Shown here: positions 17,317 through 25,457 of the stretch, piece by piece
Position numbering within the stretch: the stretch's first letter is position 1
Layout of the letters: every line of letters starts with the position of its first letter
Assembly (NCBI RefSeq): GCF_001044235.1
Contig: NZ_JYNL01000009.1
Span: 183,655-247,654, forward strand
Origin: Mycolicibacterium chlorophenolicum
GTDB lineage: Bacteria > Actinomycetota > Actinomycetes > Mycobacteriales > Mycobacteriaceae
DNA length: 64,000 nt
Reading direction: 5' to 3'
Program-made: the position numbers and the translations under genes
Notes under the pieces: generated by a model
Seen by the model: only the letters and a program-made list of their open reading frames with translations
What the model was told of the DNA's origin: nothing
Database searches by the model: none

Positions 17317-17583
17317 ATGATGTATGACGGCTGGGGCTGGGGCGGCATGGGCTCCGGTGGCTGGATCCTGATGACCGTGCTGATGGTGCTGTTCTGGGCG
17401 GCGGTGATCACCGCCGTGGTCCTGGCCATCCGCTACCTGACCGGTCCGCGGCACACCGGCGCGCACCCGCCCGGACCGGGGCCGGCACGCGCGGAAGGGC
17501 TGCTCGCCGAACGCTTCGCCCGCGGCGAGATCGACGAAGACGAATATCAGCGGCGTATGACCCTGCTGCGTGAACACCGTTGA
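17317..17583 (+). CDS. Small membrane protein with C-terminal SHOCT domain
   Basis: 88 residues. A Gly/Trp/Met-rich start (MMYDGWGWGGMGSGG) leads into one membrane segment (LMTVLMVLFWAAVITAVVLA). A C-terminal SHOCT-like motif follows (AEGLLAERFARGEIDEDEYQRRMTLL, described here by its LAERFARGEIDEDEY core). SHOCT domains are short oligomerisation or interaction modules on many membrane proteins. It is the first gene of the rightward set and overlaps the alternative TTG start of the cupredoxin gene. Confidence 0.82.
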   Translation: MMYDGWGWGGMGSGGWILMTVLMVLFWAAVITAVVLAIRYLTGPRHTGAHPPGPGPARAEGLLAERFARGEIDEDEYQRRMTLLREHR

Positions 17584-17588
17584 CCGCG

Positions 17589-18368
17589 ATGCGCTCCCAC
17601 CGTCTCTGGCTGATCTTGGCCATCGCGATCGCATCGGTGATCCTCGGGGTCACCACCACCGCGATCTGGCACCCCGGCGGGCCGTTCGGCCGCCAAACAC
17701 CGGTCGCCAACGCCCCCTACCCGAACGCCCCAGGCGCCTGGGGTCCGGGCTCGATGGGCCCGGGCATGATGGGCCCCTGGCGGTACCCGGCCGCCCCGCC
17801 GCCGTCCTGTTCCGCGCCCGCCCTACCCGGTGCGGTGGTCGACGTCACCCTCGCCGACATGGGAGCGATGATGGGCCCCGGCGGCATGATGGGCCCGGGC
17901 ATGATGAGCCGCGGCGGCATGATGGGCCCCGGCATGATGGGGCCGGGCTGGAACGGCCCGAATGGCCCGGGGCAAACCGGCTACCGATGGCCGGGCATGG
18001 GGATGATGCGCATCGTCGTCACCCCGGCCTCCGTTCCGGCGGGACCGGTGTCGTTTCGGGTACTCAACACCGGCGGGTTGAGCCACGAGCTCGTCGTGCT
18101 GCCCCTGGCACAGGGCCAGTACCCCGGATGGCGTGTCACCGGTCCCGACGGCAAGGTCGACGAGGCCGGCAGCCTAGGTGAGGCCTCCCGCACCTGCGGC
18201 GCCGACAAAGGTGACGAACAGTCACCCCAATACGGCATCGGCCCTGGCGGCACCGGCTGGACCACCATCACCCTGACCCCGGGACGCTACGAGCTGATCT
18301 GCAACATCGCCGGCCACTACTGGGCCGGGATGTATGCCGAACTCGACGTCACCAGCCCACCCAAATAA
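17589..18368 (+). CDS. Membrane-anchored cupredoxin-like protein with Met-rich repeats
   Basis: 259 residues from ATG 17589; a TTG at 17580 overlapping the previous stop is an alternative. A hydrophobic N-terminal segment (LWLILAIAIASVILGVTT) anchors or exports it. The middle is rich in GMMGPG units. The C-terminal part (about residue 140 on) has the type-1 copper ligand pattern: His in GGLSHELVVL, then Cys, His and Met in LICNIAGHYWAGMYAEL. The protein is probably an extracytoplasmic copper-binding protein that passes or buffers metal. The fusion of a cupredoxin with the repeats seen in its neighbours supports a common metal role. Confidence 0.85.
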   Translation: MRSHRLWLILAIAIASVILGVTTTAIWHPGGPFGRQTPVANAPYPNAPGAWGPGSMGPGMMGPWRYPAAPPPSCSAPALPGAVVDVTLADMGAMMGPGGMMGPGMMSRGGMMGPGMMGPGWNGPNGPGQTGYRWPGMGMMRIVVTPASVPAGPVSFRVLNTGGLSHELVVLPLAQGQYPGWRVTGPDGKVDEAGSLGEASRTCGADKGDEQSPQYGIGPGGTGWTTITLTPGRYELICNIAGHYWAGMYAELDVTSPPK

Positions 18369-18380
18369 GCGAGACGAACC

Positions 18381-18788
18381 ATGTTCACCAGACGTGCAAC
18401 GATCACCACCGCGGCCATCCTCGCGCTAGCCGGATCGGTCGCAATCGGGCTCAGCGGCGGCGAGACGACCACCCTCGCACAACCCCCAGGCGGGGTTTCA
18501 TCGACCAGCGGGCCCGCACTGCCGGTCCAGGGCCCATGGGACCAGTGCTGGGGACCCAACGGCTGGGACCCCAATTGCTGGGGACCCGGACCATGGGGTC
18601 CCGGCGGATACGGACCGGGCATGACGGGCCCCGGCGGATACGGCGGACCGGGCATGATGGGTCCCGGCGGATACGGACCGGGCACGATGGACCCGGGACA
18701 GTGGGGGCCAGGCATGATGGGCCCGGGACAGTGGGGTCCTGGACAGTACGGACCGGGCATGATGGGCCCCGGGCCGTGGGATTACTAA
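18381..18788 (+). CDS. Secreted Met/Trp/Gly/Pro-rich repeat protein
   Basis: 135 residues with a cleavable-looking signal peptide (MFTRRATITTAAILALAG then SVAIGLSGG). The rest is a low-complexity chain of GPGMMGPG, GGYGPG and GQWGPG units ending in PWDY, with two cysteines near residues 56 and 66 (DQCWGP, PNCWGP). It starts 12 bp after the cupredoxin gene and is probably co-expressed. Met and Cys side chains in an exported, flexible protein suggest metal binding, but no known family is assigned. Confidence 0.78.
   Translation: MFTRRATITTAAILALAGSVAIGLSGGETTTLAQPPGGVSSTSGPALPVQGPWDQCWGPNGWDPNCWGPGPWGPGGYGPGMTGPGGYGGPGMMGPGGYGPGTMDPGQWGPGMMGPGQWGPGQYGPGMMGPGPWDY
18597..18780 (+). repeat. Tandem repeats coding GPGMMGPG/GGYGPG units
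   Basis: Short near-identical DNA units repeat through the second half of the gene at 18381-18788, similar in coding sense to the block at 13697-13855. Confidence 0.7.
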
Positions 18789-19210
18789 CAGCGCTGCCGT
18801 CGCACCACCGAAGCCGCTGTGATCGCCGAGAGTTCGGTGACGTCAAGCCCAGGCGCATCCGCGGTCGGCGCGAGGAATCCGGCGAGAATGCGGACGGCGT
18901 CGAGCGACACGCACTCACCGGTTGACCAATCACACCTGTCTCACCTGTCACACTCACACACGTGTTCGATGCCTGCGCGGCCCTGACTTCGGCGCCCGGC
19001 AGCGTCGCAGGGTCGGTTCGCTCGGGGCGGCTCACTGCAGCGGATTCGACACCGCCGCACCACCTAAAACCAGTCGAAATGGCCGTGTTTGCACAGCATT
19101 TCACCTCTTACACATGTATACTACGAAGGTGCCTGACCAGCAGAAATCGTCCACGCGACACACGGCGCGCCTCCGTGACGATGTAGGAATAGACGTGCAA
19201 TATTTCAGCC
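18789..19210. other. Non-coding gap inside the transposon
   Basis: No gene is supported. CACCTGTC appears twice around 18931-18948 (ATCACACCTGTCTCACCTGTCAC, described by its core). ACATGTATACTAC at about 19111 resembles the segment at 13171. The promoter of the gene at 19211 probably lies in the right part. Confidence 0.35.
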
Positions 19211-19933
19211 ATGGACCTACAGGAGTTGGTCGAGCGGCTGATGAAGCAGCATCGCTCCGCCTTCGCCCGGCTGCTCGGGGAGATCGAAGCGGCCTACGAC
19301 GAAGTGGTGGCCCTGCACGCGCGGCGGTTTCCCGACCCGCGTCAGATCCCCGGGGGCATGCTCTGCGGGGACGTGCGGGCGACCGTGCTGGCGATGAACG
19401 GTATGGATGCGCTGACCCGTACCGGCGAGTCGACGCGAGAGGTGCCCACGAGCGCGTCCTGCGGCCCGGATTCCACGTTGCGGATGACCTCGGGGTCCAA
19501 TACGTCGGTACGGCTTGGCGATTCGAATATGGCCATGGCCAGGGTGCGCAAGCTGGCACCCGACGTGGTGGACGGTCTGGCGCTGTTTCTGCCGCAGGCC
19601 ACACCTGCGGCGAAGCCGGGGGTGCAGTTGTTCCTCGACGACGGTGCCGCCGAACCGGTGATGGGGCCGCCGGGCTTGGAGCAGGAATACGAGTTGATCG
19701 TCTACTGGTGGCCGACACCGGACAAGGCGTCGGTGGCGGGTGCGATCCTGGCCGCGGTGGCCGACTTGAACACCAACGACGAGCGGATCCTGGTGTTCAC
19801 CGCGTTGCCGCCGGCGATCCGGCCCAAGACGGCGGCCGAGGAGCAGCAGGCAGTCACCGATTACCAGCCCGACGGGGACTTCAACGAGATTTTCGGCAAG
19901 AAGTCCACCGACACTGGGGATCCGGGCGCGTAA
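19211..19933 (+). CDS. Hypothetical protein, possibly with an internal frame slip
   Basis: 240 residues with no recognised family. The N-terminus is helical (LQELVERLMKQHRSAFARLL) and the C-terminal half looks like ordinary soluble protein (LEQEYELIVYWWPTPDK). Between about 19450 and 19530 this frame is Ser/Thr-rich and unlike its flanks, while another forward frame reads VLRPGFHVADDLGVQYVG and TAWRFEYG, which is more protein-like. Two compensating indels, natural or from sequencing, would explain it. The gene ends 49 bp before the XRE/ImmA-type gene and may share its transcript. Confidence 0.62.
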   Translation: MDLQELVERLMKQHRSAFARLLGEIEAAYDEVVALHARRFPDPRQIPGGMLCGDVRATVLAMNGMDALTRTGESTREVPTSASCGPDSTLRMTSGSNTSVRLGDSNMAMARVRKLAPDVVDGLALFLPQATPAAKPGVQLFLDDGAAEPVMGPPGLEQEYELIVYWWPTPDKASVAGAILAAVADLNTNDERILVFTALPPAIRPKTAAEEQQAVTDYQPDGDFNEIFGKKSTDTGDPGA

Positions 19934-19982
19934 ATGAGTGCGGGGTACCGGCCGGGGTTTACCGGGGACGAGGTGGTCGGTG

Positions 19983-21227
19983 ATGACGGTCGAGGTGTTC
20001 GGCGCACGGGTCCGCCAGGCCCGGGTGCTGCGGCAGATGACCGCCACGGCGGTGATGGAGCACATGGGGTGGCGTTCCCCGCGCCAGACGCGTCTGGAGC
20101 AGGCCGAGACCGCCACCTTGGACGCCCTCGAGTTCGAGGCGCTGGTCGCGTTGTTGCGTTTCCCGGCACGGTTTTTCACCACTGCACCGGTGTCACGGGT
20201 CGCAGCGCGGGATCTGCTGTTCCGGGCGCCCAAGGCTACGACGGTCACCGAGAAGGAGTATTTGGCGGTGTTCGCCAACGTGGTCGGTGATCTGGTCGAT
20301 CAGCTCAACGGCGTGGAGAAGGGGCCCGTGGTGGCGCTGGAGCCGTTGCCGGTGGGCACCGATGTGGTCACCGCGGCGGCCAAGGCCAGGGCGTGGCTGG
20401 GCCGCGAGGCGTGCGAGCCGATCCGCTATCTGACCTATGACTTGGAAGCGGCCGGGGTTCCGGTGGTGTTGCGCACCAAGCATTCTCGCTCCACGGGTCG
20501 CATCGACTGGGACACCCAAGACGAGGAACCCGCCGGTGGGTTGACCGAGAAGCATCTGGGCTGCTCGGCGCGGACCGGGGAGTTCCGGCAACGCCCACTG
20601 GTGTTGATGCGCAGTATCGACTCCTGGGAACGCAGCCGCTGGACGGTCGCCCACGAGATCGGCCATCTGGTGTTGCACCGCCATGGCGAGGTCAGCGATG
20701 ACCAGGAGAACGAGGCGTCGCGGTTCGCGTCGGAGTTCTTGGCGCCGGCGGCGGCGATCGCGGCCGAGATCACCGATGCCCCGACCCTGAATCATCTGAT
20801 GCCGGTGAAGTTGAAGTGGGGAATTTCGTTGGGCGCGTTGATCATGCATCTGCGCGAATCCAAGCTGATCGATGAGCACCGCGCGGCGATGCTGCAGCGC
20901 CAGCTCTACACCCGGATCAACTCCGAGACCGGGCGCACCTGGGGAAAGACCGAACCTGGGTGGGACGCCCGCCTGCCCGAGCAGCCGCGGCTGCTGATCA
21001 AGTGGGTCGAGGCCTGCTACGGCGCGACGTCGGTGGAGATGCTGGCTGCATTGGATTTGATCTTCCCGGCCGATCTGCTGGCCGACATCCTAGCCGGACA
21101 GCGCGGGGCGAGCGCGCCGCGGCCGGCGCGGGTCGATGTTGCGCTGGCCCCGGTGGGCGGCACCGACCGTGGTGACACGGTGGTGGTGGCGGCCTCGGAG
21201 CGGTTCCGGTCGCGCCGGCAAGCCTGA
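19983..21227 (+). CDS. XRE-type HTH protein fused to ImmA/IrrE-like metallopeptidase domain
   Basis: 414 residues from ATG 19983; the frame is open back to 19938. Residues about 1-55 form a helix-turn-helix (VRQARVLRQMTATAVMEHMG). A zinc-peptidase motif HEIGH lies in RWTVAHEIGHLVLHR, about residue 225, followed by NEASRFASEFLAPA, the typical ImmA/IrrE (COG2856) pattern. Such proteins often cleave a partner repressor in mobile elements or act in toxin-antitoxin modules. It sits just before the recombinase genes, so it may control transposition, or form a stability module with the gene at 19211. Confidence 0.85.
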   Translation: MTVEVFGARVRQARVLRQMTATAVMEHMGWRSPRQTRLEQAETATLDALEFEALVALLRFPARFFTTAPVSRVAARDLLFRAPKATTVTEKEYLAVFANVVGDLVDQLNGVEKGPVVALEPLPVGTDVVTAAAKARAWLGREACEPIRYLTYDLEAAGVPVVLRTKHSRSTGRIDWDTQDEEPAGGLTEKHLGCSARTGEFRQRPLVLMRSIDSWERSRWTVAHEIGHLVLHRHGEVSDDQENEASRFASEFLAPAAAIAAEITDAPTLNHLMPVKLKWGISLGALIMHLRESKLIDEHRAAMLQRQLYTRINSETGRTWGKTEPGWDARLPEQPRLLIKWVEACYGATSVEMLAALDLIFPADLLADILAGQRGASAPRPARVDVALAPVGGTDRGDTVVVAASERFRSRRQA

Positions 21228-21249
21228 ACGGATTCGTGGGACATCGGCG

Positions 21250-22449
21250 ATGGCACGCACGCAACGCATCGCCCTGGCCGAGGACACCGATACGTTCACC
21301 GTGGTGGGTCCGGATTTTCTGCCGATCGACCCGGCCGAGGAGTTCCTGCAGTTTCTGCGCGACGACGAGGCCTCCCCTAACACGGTGAAGGCCTACGCCG
21401 CGGGGCTGGCGGCCTGGTGGACGGTGCTGGAGCACACCGGTACCGACTGGCGTGAGATCAGCACCAGCCTGTTCGGGCAGTTTCTGGCCTATCTGCGCAC
21501 CGGGGACCTGCCGGGCACCGCCCGCATCGGCGCCCCCGAGGGCTGGCTCGGCGCGGCCAGCACCGCGTTGCGGGCCGCGGCGGTGCTGGCCTGCTACCGC
21601 TACCACGCCGACGCCCACGGGCTCGTCGGCCCGTATCAGCGGCTGCACACCAGCCGCGGCAAACGTGGCCGGTCACGTTACATCCCGATGCTGGCCGGGG
21701 TCGGTGCGGCGCGGCCGGCCAAGGACCGCCCCATTTACACGGTGCGCCGCGGCAATCGCGCCGCCACCCCGGTGCTGCTGCCCGCCCAGGTCGGGCTCAT
21801 TCTCGATGGCTGCGCCACCCAAACCGGCCATGAGTGGTCCGGGCCGGCATCGGGGCTGCGCGACCGTTTGTTGTTCGCGGTGCTGGCCGAAACGGGGATG
21901 CGGTTGGGGGAGGCATTATCGTTGCGGCACCACGATTTCCACATCGGCGCTGGCGGCACCCCGTGGATCGATATCGCCGCGCGCCAAGACCACCCCCGCG
22001 GAGCGCGCGGCAAGACGCTCTCCCCGCGGCGGGTCTATATCGGTGACGACCTGGAGGCGCTGTATTCCTCCTACGTGTGGCATCTGATCGATCACGGCGC
22101 GGATCTGGCAGTGCCGGACCTGACCACTCATTTCGTGTTCGTCAACCTGACCGCGGGGACACCGTTCGCGCCGACGCGTCCTGAAACCGTCTACGCCAAA
22201 GTCGATTCGGTCACCAGCCGCGCCGCCGGGGCGCTGCCACAGGGGTGGTCTCCGCACTGGCTGCGCCACACCCACGCCACCGCGCTGCTGCTCTCCGGCG
22301 CGGCCCCACACGTGGTGATGCGCCGCCTGGGCCACGCCGACATCCAAACCACCCTCTCCACCTACGGGTGGGTCACCGAGGACGCCGAGATGCGCACCCT
22401 GGCCCAATGGCGCAACTACGTGGCCGGCTGGAAAGGACTCACACCGTGA
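21250..22449 (+). CDS. tnpA: Tyrosine recombinase, TnpA of the Tn554-like element
   Basis: 399 residues from ATG 21250. An N-terminal SAM-like DNA-binding domain (SPNTVKAYAAGLAAWWTVLE) is followed by a catalytic domain. The active-site residues appear in ETGMRLGEAL (Arg), HWLRHTHATALL (His-x-x-Arg) and TLSTYGWVTED (Tyr). The next gene starts inside its stop codon (GTGA), as usual for the TnpA-TnpB-TnpC set, in which both recombinases are needed for insertion. Confidence 0.9.
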   Translation: MARTQRIALAEDTDTFTVVGPDFLPIDPAEEFLQFLRDDEASPNTVKAYAAGLAAWWTVLEHTGTDWREISTSLFGQFLAYLRTGDLPGTARIGAPEGWLGAASTALRAAAVLACYRYHADAHGLVGPYQRLHTSRGKRGRSRYIPMLAGVGAARPAKDRPIYTVRRGNRAATPVLLPAQVGLILDGCATQTGHEWSGPASGLRDRLLFAVLAETGMRLGEALSLRHHDFHIGAGGTPWIDIAARQDHPRGARGKTLSPRRVYIGDDLEALYSSYVWHLIDHGADLAVPDLTTHFVFVNLTAGTPFAPTRPETVYAKVDSVTSRAAGALPQGWSPHWLRHTHATALLLSGAAPHVVMRRLGHADIQTTLSTYGWVTEDAEMRTLAQWRNYVAGWKGLTP

Positions 22450-24683
22450 CCACACCGATGGACCCACCGCCGCCCCGGGGCGCGGCCTCATCCCCGGTCG
22501 CGGTCAGTTCCTGGCAGTCCCAATGGGCCCGAGTGCCCGGGCAGTGGCGTAAGCCCGTCTATCCGATCGACACCGCACCCTTCCAGGAGGTGTTCCTGCG
22601 CAACCAGTTCTACCTGCGGGGCAACCGCGCCGGGGCCGCCCACGACTTCACCCCCGCCGCACCACCGCGATTCGCCGAGGAAATCGCTTGGTGGGTGTGG
22701 TGGTGCTGGGATCAGCAGCTGCGCAAGATCGAGCCGTCGCTGCTGGCGTGGCTGGTGCGCACCCTGCCCGCGGCCATCTCCGAGCACACCACCCGCACCG
22801 GCGCTGCGCCCACTAGTATCGCCGAGCTCGATCCCACCGAGCTGATCCGCCAGGCCGCGTTGAGCTTTCAGCGCCGCAACAACCGGCTGCCCTCACCCGG
22901 ATCGCGGCGCAACATCAGCCACCTCATCGAACACCTGCACTTGAACGTGTCGGTATCGTGCACCGACACCCCGTGGTGGGCCCACGACATCTGGGATCTG
23001 CGCGCCGATCCCCGCATCCCGCAACGCCCGCACGAACCCTGCCACGACCAGACGGTGCGGCTGCGCGGGATCACCCCAGACTGGCTGCGCGAAGGCCTGC
23101 GGTTCTGGCTGCGCAGCGCCCTGACCTACGACCTGCTCACCTGGTCCTCGGTCGTTGACCGGGCCCGCAACCTCGGCTCGCAGCTGGGCCACTTCGCCAC
23201 CACCGCAGGTCATCTGCAAGACCCCTTGATCAGCACCGACCCCGACCAGCTGCGCACGGTGTTCCTCGACTACCTCGACTACCTGCGCTCACCGCAGGCC
23301 GCCACCCATTCCGAGCGGCTCACCTCCGACACGGTCGCTAGCCTGCAAGCCCAAACCCAGTCGTTCTACACGTTCATGCACGACCACGCCGCCGAGGCAG
23401 CGACGGCCACCGCCACGGCACGCTGGCGCGACATCACCCTGACCCACACGGCGTTATGGTCGCCCATCAACGCCCCCAAACACCGCCGCCGCGCACGCGA
23501 ACTCACCTGGCATTCCACCGCCGACCTGCAACGCATGCTCGCCTACCTCGACGTTTTGGCCGCAGAACCCAAACAGAAAGTGGTGCTCACCGGCCCCGAC
23601 GGGGACCTCTCGGTCCTCGCAGGCCTCGGTGACCCCCAAGCCGCCCGGATCTGGCTGCTGCAAGCACTCACCGGCAGGCGGGCCTCGGAGATCTTGATGC
23701 TCGATTACGACCCGCTCGAGGCGATCCCGGGCCAGGACCGGCCCGTCGGCACCGAACCCGACAACGGGGCGTTCGTGGCGCGGCTGCGCTATCAACAGAC
23801 CAAAGTCGACGGGATCGTCCCCACCATCCTGGTCGAGCAAGCCATCGTCGACATCATCGGTGAGCAACAACGATGGCTCACCACCAAATACCCTCAGCTG
23901 CAATCCAAATACCTGTTTCTCGGGCTGAAGAATCAGCACCGCGGGCAACGGCCCCGCTCCTACACCACCTACCGGGCCATGCTCGACAAACTCGACAAGT
24001 GCCACACCCTCACCGACAGCGCCGGGCGGGCACTGCGATTCACCCAAACTCACAGGCTGCGTCACACCCGGGCCACCGAACTGCTCAACGATGGCGTTCC
24101 GTTCCACGTCGTGCAGCGCTACCTCGGCCACAAAAGCCCCGAAATGACCGCCCGCTACGCCGCCACGCTGGCCGCGACCGCCGAAGCGGAATTCCTCAAA
24201 CACAAGAAGATCGGGGCACACGGTGCCGACATCGACATCACCCCGCACGACATCTACGAGATGACCCAGCTGGCCGCCCGCACCGACCGCGTCCTGCCCA
24301 ACGGGGTCTGTCTGTTGCCCCCGCTCAAACAATGCGACAAAGGCAACGCCTGCCTGGGCTGCGGGCACTTCGCCACCGACACCACACACCTGGACGAACT
24401 GCGCGCCCAGCTCGCCGCGACCGAGGCGCTCATCGCGACACGGCGCGACCAATACCGGCAACGCGCCGGCCGCGAACTTGGTGACGACAACATCTGGATC
24501 ATCGAACGACACCGCGAAATCGACTCGCTGCATGCCATCATCGACCGCCTCGCCGCCACCGCCGACAACTCCGTCGCCGGCCCAGGCACAGGCAAACGAC
24601 TGCCGCTGCTGCAGATCCAAACCCGCGGAGCCCACCAATCCGCCCTCGACAAGGCCAGCCGACCCCGCACCGGTGAGCAATGA
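22446..24683 (+). CDS. tnpB: Tyrosine recombinase, TnpB of the Tn554-like element
   Basis: 745 residues from the GTG at 22446 overlapping the preceding stop. The protein is long for a recombinase but normal for Tn554-type TnpB. The catalytic Arg lies in LTGRRASEIL, the His/Arg pair in THRLRHTRATELL and the nucleophile in EMTARYAATL. A cluster of cysteines (GVCLLPPLKQC, NACLGCGHF) near residue 625 may bind zinc. The long N-terminal half probably serves element recognition. ATGA overlap with the next gene supports coupled translation. Confidence 0.9.
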   Translation: MTTPMDPPPPRGAASSPVAVSSWQSQWARVPGQWRKPVYPIDTAPFQEVFLRNQFYLRGNRAGAAHDFTPAAPPRFAEEIAWWVWWCWDQQLRKIEPSLLAWLVRTLPAAISEHTTRTGAAPTSIAELDPTELIRQAALSFQRRNNRLPSPGSRRNISHLIEHLHLNVSVSCTDTPWWAHDIWDLRADPRIPQRPHEPCHDQTVRLRGITPDWLREGLRFWLRSALTYDLLTWSSVVDRARNLGSQLGHFATTAGHLQDPLISTDPDQLRTVFLDYLDYLRSPQAATHSERLTSDTVASLQAQTQSFYTFMHDHAAEAATATATARWRDITLTHTALWSPINAPKHRRRARELTWHSTADLQRMLAYLDVLAAEPKQKVVLTGPDGDLSVLAGLGDPQAARIWLLQALTGRRASEILMLDYDPLEAIPGQDRPVGTEPDNGAFVARLRYQQTKVDGIVPTILVEQAIVDIIGEQQRWLTTKYPQLQSKYLFLGLKNQHRGQRPRSYTTYRAMLDKLDKCHTLTDSAGRALRFTQTHRLRHTRATELLNDGVPFHVVQRYLGHKSPEMTARYAATLAATAEAEFLKHKKIGAHGADIDITPHDIYEMTQLAARTDRVLPNGVCLLPPLKQCDKGNACLGCGHFATDTTHLDELRAQLAATEALIATRRDQYRQRAGRELGDDNIWIIERHREIDSLHAIIDRLAATADNSVAGPGTGKRLPLLQIQTRGAHQSALDKASRPRTGEQ

Positions 24684-25114
24684 CCACACCGCGCTCCACC
24701 GACGCGATCGTCGCCCACGCCAAGAAGCGCTACGCCGCCACCGAAAACAAGATCGCCAAAGCGATCAAGGACATGCGCCGAAAAGGGCTCACGATCAACC
24801 CGCAAACCGTCGCCAAACACGCACGGGTTTCCCGCAAAAGCGTCTACAACCACAGCAACCTGCTCGACCAGATCCACGCCGAATCAGCCAAACCCACCCT
24901 CAACCCGGCACCCACGACACCCCAGCCCGACACCGAATCCAGCATCGTCACCGCCTTGCGCGAACAACTCCGCACCCAAAAGCAGCGCTACCAGACAGAG
25001 ATCGCCGAACTCAAAGCCGAGAACAAAACCCTCGAACAAGCCCTCGCCACCGCACACGGCGAACTGCACCGCCTCCGCAACACAGCAACACCCACCGCGA
25101 GCCAACGTCGGTGA
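24680..25114 (+). CDS. tnpC: TnpC-like accessory protein of the Tn554-like element
   Basis: 144 residues. A basic N-terminal helix-turn-helix-like part (NPQTVAKHARVSRKSVYN) precedes a Pro/Thr linker and a long coiled coil (LKAENKTLEQALATAHGEL). Small proteins of this build, in third place after two recombinases, are the TnpC/DUF6262 partners that modulate transposition in Tn554-type elements. The gene overlaps the tnpB stop by four bases and lies about 80 bp from the right end of the element. Confidence 0.85.
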   Translation: MTTPRSTDAIVAHAKKRYAATENKIAKAIKDMRRKGLTINPQTVAKHARVSRKSVYNHSNLLDQIHAESAKPTLNPAPTTPQPDTESSIVTALREQLRTQKQRYQTEIAELKAENKTLEQALATAHGELHRLRNTATPTASQRR

Positions 25115-25136
25115 CACCGTTACAGATAACAGTGTC
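25112..25136 (+). repeat. Small hairpin holding a partial copy of the terminal repeat
   Basis: GACAC and GTGTC flank CGTTACAGATAACA, whose core CCGTTACAGATAA (25117-25129) copies the terminal repeat. It may be a terminator of tnpC or an internal recombinase site. Confidence 0.4.
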
Positions 25137-25194
25137 CCCTACGAGAAAACCCCATCTAAAACCCACGTGGGTGACAGTCCTACACACCCCACAA

Positions 25195-25209
25195 CCCGTT
25201 ACAGATAAG
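25195..25209 (-). repeat. Right 15-bp inverted repeat of the transposon
   Basis: CCCGTTACAGATAAG, exact inverse of 13117-13131. Protein-like sequence in another frame starts directly after it. Confidence 0.75.
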
Positions 25210-25210
25210 G

Positions 25211-25315
25211 TGGCCGGCAGTGACCACGGGGAGTTTCTGGGCCACGGGCGTGGGCGAGGTGGAGCTGCGCAACGCGCTTGGCAGGACCTGGCGCCAGCGG
25301 TCGGAGGGTGGGTAG
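25211..25315 (+). pseudogene. Possible 3' fragment of the gene interrupted by the transposon
   Basis: Directly outside the right terminal repeat one frame reads WPAVTTGSFWATGVGEVEL then RNALGRTWRQRSEGG and stops at 25313-25315. It has no start of its own. Together with the fragment at 12942-13116, which breaks off at the left repeat, it plausibly forms one original C-terminal region. The family is unknown. Confidence 0.4.
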
Positions 25316-25359
25316 GCCGCGCCGGGAGGCCGCCGGTTGATGGTGCGCAGAGACGCCGC

Positions 25360-25401
25360 CGGCGCTGTACTTCGGGGACGAAGTTCCGAAGTGCAGCGCC
25401 G
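25360..25401. terminator. Strong hairpin between convergent genes
   Basis: A 16-bp stem (CGGCGCTGTACTTCGG against CCGAAGTGCAGCGCCG) with one mismatch and a 10-base loop sits between the rightward gene fragment and the leftward eccC. It is probably a bidirectional terminator; no T-run follows, which is common in GC-rich actinobacteria. Confidence 0.6.
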
Positions 25402-25457
25402 GACTTGAGTGTCGCGCGTCGCTCCCGGCACTGACCGCCGGGCGCGCTGCCTTACTG

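Larger units (their letters stand above)
13117..25209 (+). mobile_element. Tn554-like transposon carrying a metal-handling island
   Basis: The unit is bounded by CTTATCTGTAACGGG at 13117-13131 and its exact inverse CCCGTTACAGATAAG at 25195-25209, about 12.1 kb apart. The right end carries two tyrosine recombinases and a TnpC-like protein in overlapping order, as in Tn554-type elements. Inside lie a P-type ATPase, an ArsR/CmtR-like regulator, a DUF302 protein, a cupredoxin, Met-rich proteins and an XRE/ImmA-type protein. Protein-like gene fragments abut both ends, which supports the boundaries. Tn554 itself lacks inverted repeats, so this is a relative rather than a copy. Confidence 0.72.

Noticed and set aside
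23454..24689. Leftward 411-codon frame opposite the recombinase TnpB
   Set aside because: Antisense shadow; the plus-strand frame has catalytic residues and overlapping neighbours.
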